Part shown: one piece after another, positions 62,436 through 64,000 of the stretch | Layout of the letters: the number at the start of each line of letters is the position of its first letter | Numbering within the stretch: the stretch's first letter is position 1 | Assembly (NCBI RefSeq): GCF_000733295.1 | Contig: NZ_JPMI01000080.1 | Coordinates: forward strand, 5-64,004 | Direction: 5' to 3' | Length of the DNA: 64,000 nucleotides | Source of the DNA: Archangium violaceum Cb vi76 | Lineage (GTDB): Bacteria > Myxococcota > Myxococcia > Myxococcales > Myxococcaceae | Program-made: the position numbers and the translations under genes | Notes under the pieces: generated by a model | The model's input: only the letters and a program-made list of their open reading frames with translations | Databases searched by the model: none | Told to the model about the DNA's origin: nothing

Positions 62436-64000
62436 ATGAAACTCCGCGCATTCTCCGCCGCCGCGTGCGCCCTCTGGCTCACGCACTGCAGCCATGCCCC
62501 GACGCAGCTGGAGGCCCAGGCCCCCAGCGCGTCCCAGCCCTCCTCCGCTCCCGCCGCTTCCAGCACGGCGAGCGCTCCCTCCCAGGCCTCCTCGCGCCCG
62601 AGCTATCCCGCCGCGCGCAAGGACGACGTGGTCGACGACTACCACGGCACCCAGGTGGCCGATCCGTACCGCTGGCTGGAGAACCCCGACTCGCCCGAGT
62701 CCCGCCAGTGGATCGAGGCCCAGAACCAGCTCGCCTTCGGCTATCTGGAGAAGATCCCCCTCCGCGCGCAGCTCAAGCAGCGGATGACGGAGCTGTGGGA
62801 CTACGAGAAGTACAGCGTGCCCTGGCGTGAGGGCAGCCGTTACTTCTTCTTCCGCAACAACGGCCTGCAGGCTCAGGCCGTGCTCCACACGGCGGACTCG
62901 CTCGCGGCCGAGCCCCGCGTCCTGCTCGACCCGAACACGCTGTCCGCGGATGGCACGGTGGCCCTCTCGGGCCTCGACATCACCGACGATGGCAACCTGA
63001 TGGCGTACGGCGTGGCCAACGCCGGCAGCGACTGGAAGGAGATCCGCGTGCGGGACGTGCGCACGGGCAAGGATCTTCCGGACATCATCAAGTGGGTGAA
63101 GTTCTCCGGCTCGTCCTGGACGAAGGACGGCAAGGGCTTCTTCTACAGCCGCTATGACGAGCCCAAGGCCGCCGAGGCCATGAGCGGCGCCAACTATTAC
63201 CAGAAGCTCTATTTCCACAAGCTGGGCACGCCGCAGGCCGAGGACGTCCTCGTCTACGAGCGCAAGGACCAGAAGGAGTGGGGCTTCGGCGGCTCCGTCT
63301 CCGACGATGGGCGCTACCTGCTCATCAACGTGTGGCGCGGCAGCGAGCCGAAGAACCTCATCCTCTACAAGGACCTGAAGGATCCCAAGGCCCAGGTCGT
63401 CGAGCTGCTCAAGGACTGGGATGCGGAGTACGACTACGTCGGCAACGACGGCACGCTCTTCTGGTTCAAGACGGACCTGGAGGCGCCGCGCGGCCGCGTC
63501 GTCGCCATCGACCTGCGCAAGCCGGAGCGCAAGAACTGGAAGGAGCTCATCCCCCAGGGCGAGGAGACGCTGTCGGGCGTCAACGTCGTCAACAACCAGT
63601 TCATCGTCAGCGTGATGAAGGACGCGCACTCGCAGGTGCGGATGTACTCGCTCGATGGCAAGGCCAAGGGCGAGCTGGCGCTGCCCGGTCTGGGCACCTC
63701 CTTCGGCTTCGGTGGCAAGCGCCAGGACACGGAGACCTTCTACGCCTACTCCAGCTACACCACGCCCACGACCATCTACCGCTATGACCTGAAGGCCGGT
63801 CAGAGCCAGGTGTTCAAGGCGCCGAAGGTGAAGTTCGATCCGTCGCAGTACGAGACGACGCAGGTCTTCTACACGAGCAAGGATGGCACCCGCGTCCCCA
63901 TGTTCCTCAGCCACAAGAAGGGGCTGAAGCTGGATGGGACGAACCCGACGCTGCTCTACGGCTACGGTGGCTTCAACGCCGCGATGACGCCGGGCTTCAG
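62436..64000 (+). CDS. Prolyl oligopeptidase family (S9) lipoprotein, 3' end outside window
   Basis: At least 521 residues are encoded before the window ends. A signal peptide ends in lipobox LTHC (Cys18), followed by a serine/alanine/proline-rich linker. The S9A N-terminal motif [17 protein letters not shown] near residue 68 starts a seven-bladed propeller, and the last part ([33 protein letters not shown]) begins the alpha/beta hydrolase domain. The catalytic serine, aspartate and histidine would lie beyond the window. The enzyme cleaves short peptides after proline. It stands 107 bases after the M13 peptidase gene and may be co-transcribed. Confidence 0.93.
   Translation, partial: MKLRAFSAAACALWLTHCSHAPTQLEAQAPSASQPSSAPAASSTASAPSQASSRPSYPAARKDDVVDDYHGTQVADPYRWLENPDSPESRQWIEAQNQLAFGYLEKIPLRAQLKQRMTELWDYEKYSVPWREGSRYFFFRNNGLQAQAVLHTADSLAAEPRVLLDPNTLSADGTVALSGLDITDDGNLMAYGVANAGSDWKEIRVRDVRTGKDLPDIIKWVKFSGSSWTKDGKGFFYSRYDEPKAAEAMSGANYYQKLYFHKLGTPQAEDVLVYERKDQKEWGFGGSVSDDGRYLLINVWRGSEPKNLILYKDLKDPKAQVVELLKDWDAEYDYVGNDGTLFWFKTDLEAPRGRVVAIDLRKPERKNWKELIPQGEETLSGVNVVNNQFIVSVMKDAHSQVRMYSLDGKAKGELALPGLGTSFGFGGKRQDTETFYAYSSYTTPTTIYRYDLKAGQSQVFKAPKVKFDPSQYETTQVFYTSKDGTRVPMFLSHKKGLKLDGTNPTLLYGYGGFNAAMTPGF

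Overview
The window is very GC-rich, gene-dense chromosomal DNA with strong third-position GC bias. Its content points to a myxobacterium, most likely suborder Cystobacterineae (Archangium/Cystobacter/Myxococcus relatives): an ElbD-type ether-lipid megasynthase, Sit-like lipoprotein toxins with paralogous immunity genes, a ferrochelatase with a cysteine cluster, a SWIB protein with a histone-H1-like tail, and many lipoproteins. I saw no tRNA, rRNA, insertion sequence, prophage or CRISPR array.

Layout. 0.1-7.9 kb (minus): a four-gene operon for a HAD phosphatase, a LarA-like protein, a reductase/AMP-ligase/ACP/acyltransferase megasynthase (ElbD type) and an epimerase, read as ether-lipid synthesis. 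8.2-10.8 kb (minus): polymorphic toxin locus 1, a lipoprotein with a DUF2380-like HH tail followed by two tandem paralogous candidate immunity genes, next to two copies of a perfect palindrome. 10.8-13.3 kb: PIG-L deacetylase, epimerase, SWIB protein. 13.4-19.8 kb: treY-treX and a TerC membrane protein. 19.8-24.1 kb: apaG-hemH, a lipoprotein, a SEC-C protein and a frameshifted lipoprotein gene.

24.3-27.8 kb: toxin locus 2, a lipoprotein with a C-terminal Tox-REase-5 nuclease and two tandem Imm52 immunity genes, preceded by a third palindrome resembling those at locus 1. 27.9-34.7 kb: Sua5, then divergently a TIGR01777 epimerase and a Gld-like ABC system (ATPase, permease, GldG-like, DUF4340) linked by ATGA overlaps. 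34.7-36.7 kb: a hybrid-free two-component pair (histidine kinase, CheY-like regulator). 36.8-45.1 kb: FAD/Rieske oxidoreductase, AlkA-type glycosylase, phosphoribosyltransferase, the mrfA-mrfB-like helicase/exonuclease pair, hemA.

45.2-54.2 kb: animal-type haem peroxidase with a clear terminator, an unrecognised 519-residue protein, an aminotransferase, a polyhydroxyalkanoate cluster (phasin/PhaE-like, class III phaC, alpha/beta hydrolase), a lipoprotein and a GST. 54.3-64 kb: an unrecognised gene of lower third-position GC, an LCM-type methyltransferase, an FAD monooxygenase with a divergent LysR regulator, ChrA plus DoxX, and two secreted peptidases (M13, and an S9 prolyl oligopeptidase cut by the window end).

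The two toxin loci are the most interesting content. Each has the same order (lipoprotein toxin, then two paralogous immunity genes), and each lies near an 18-bp palindrome of shared form.
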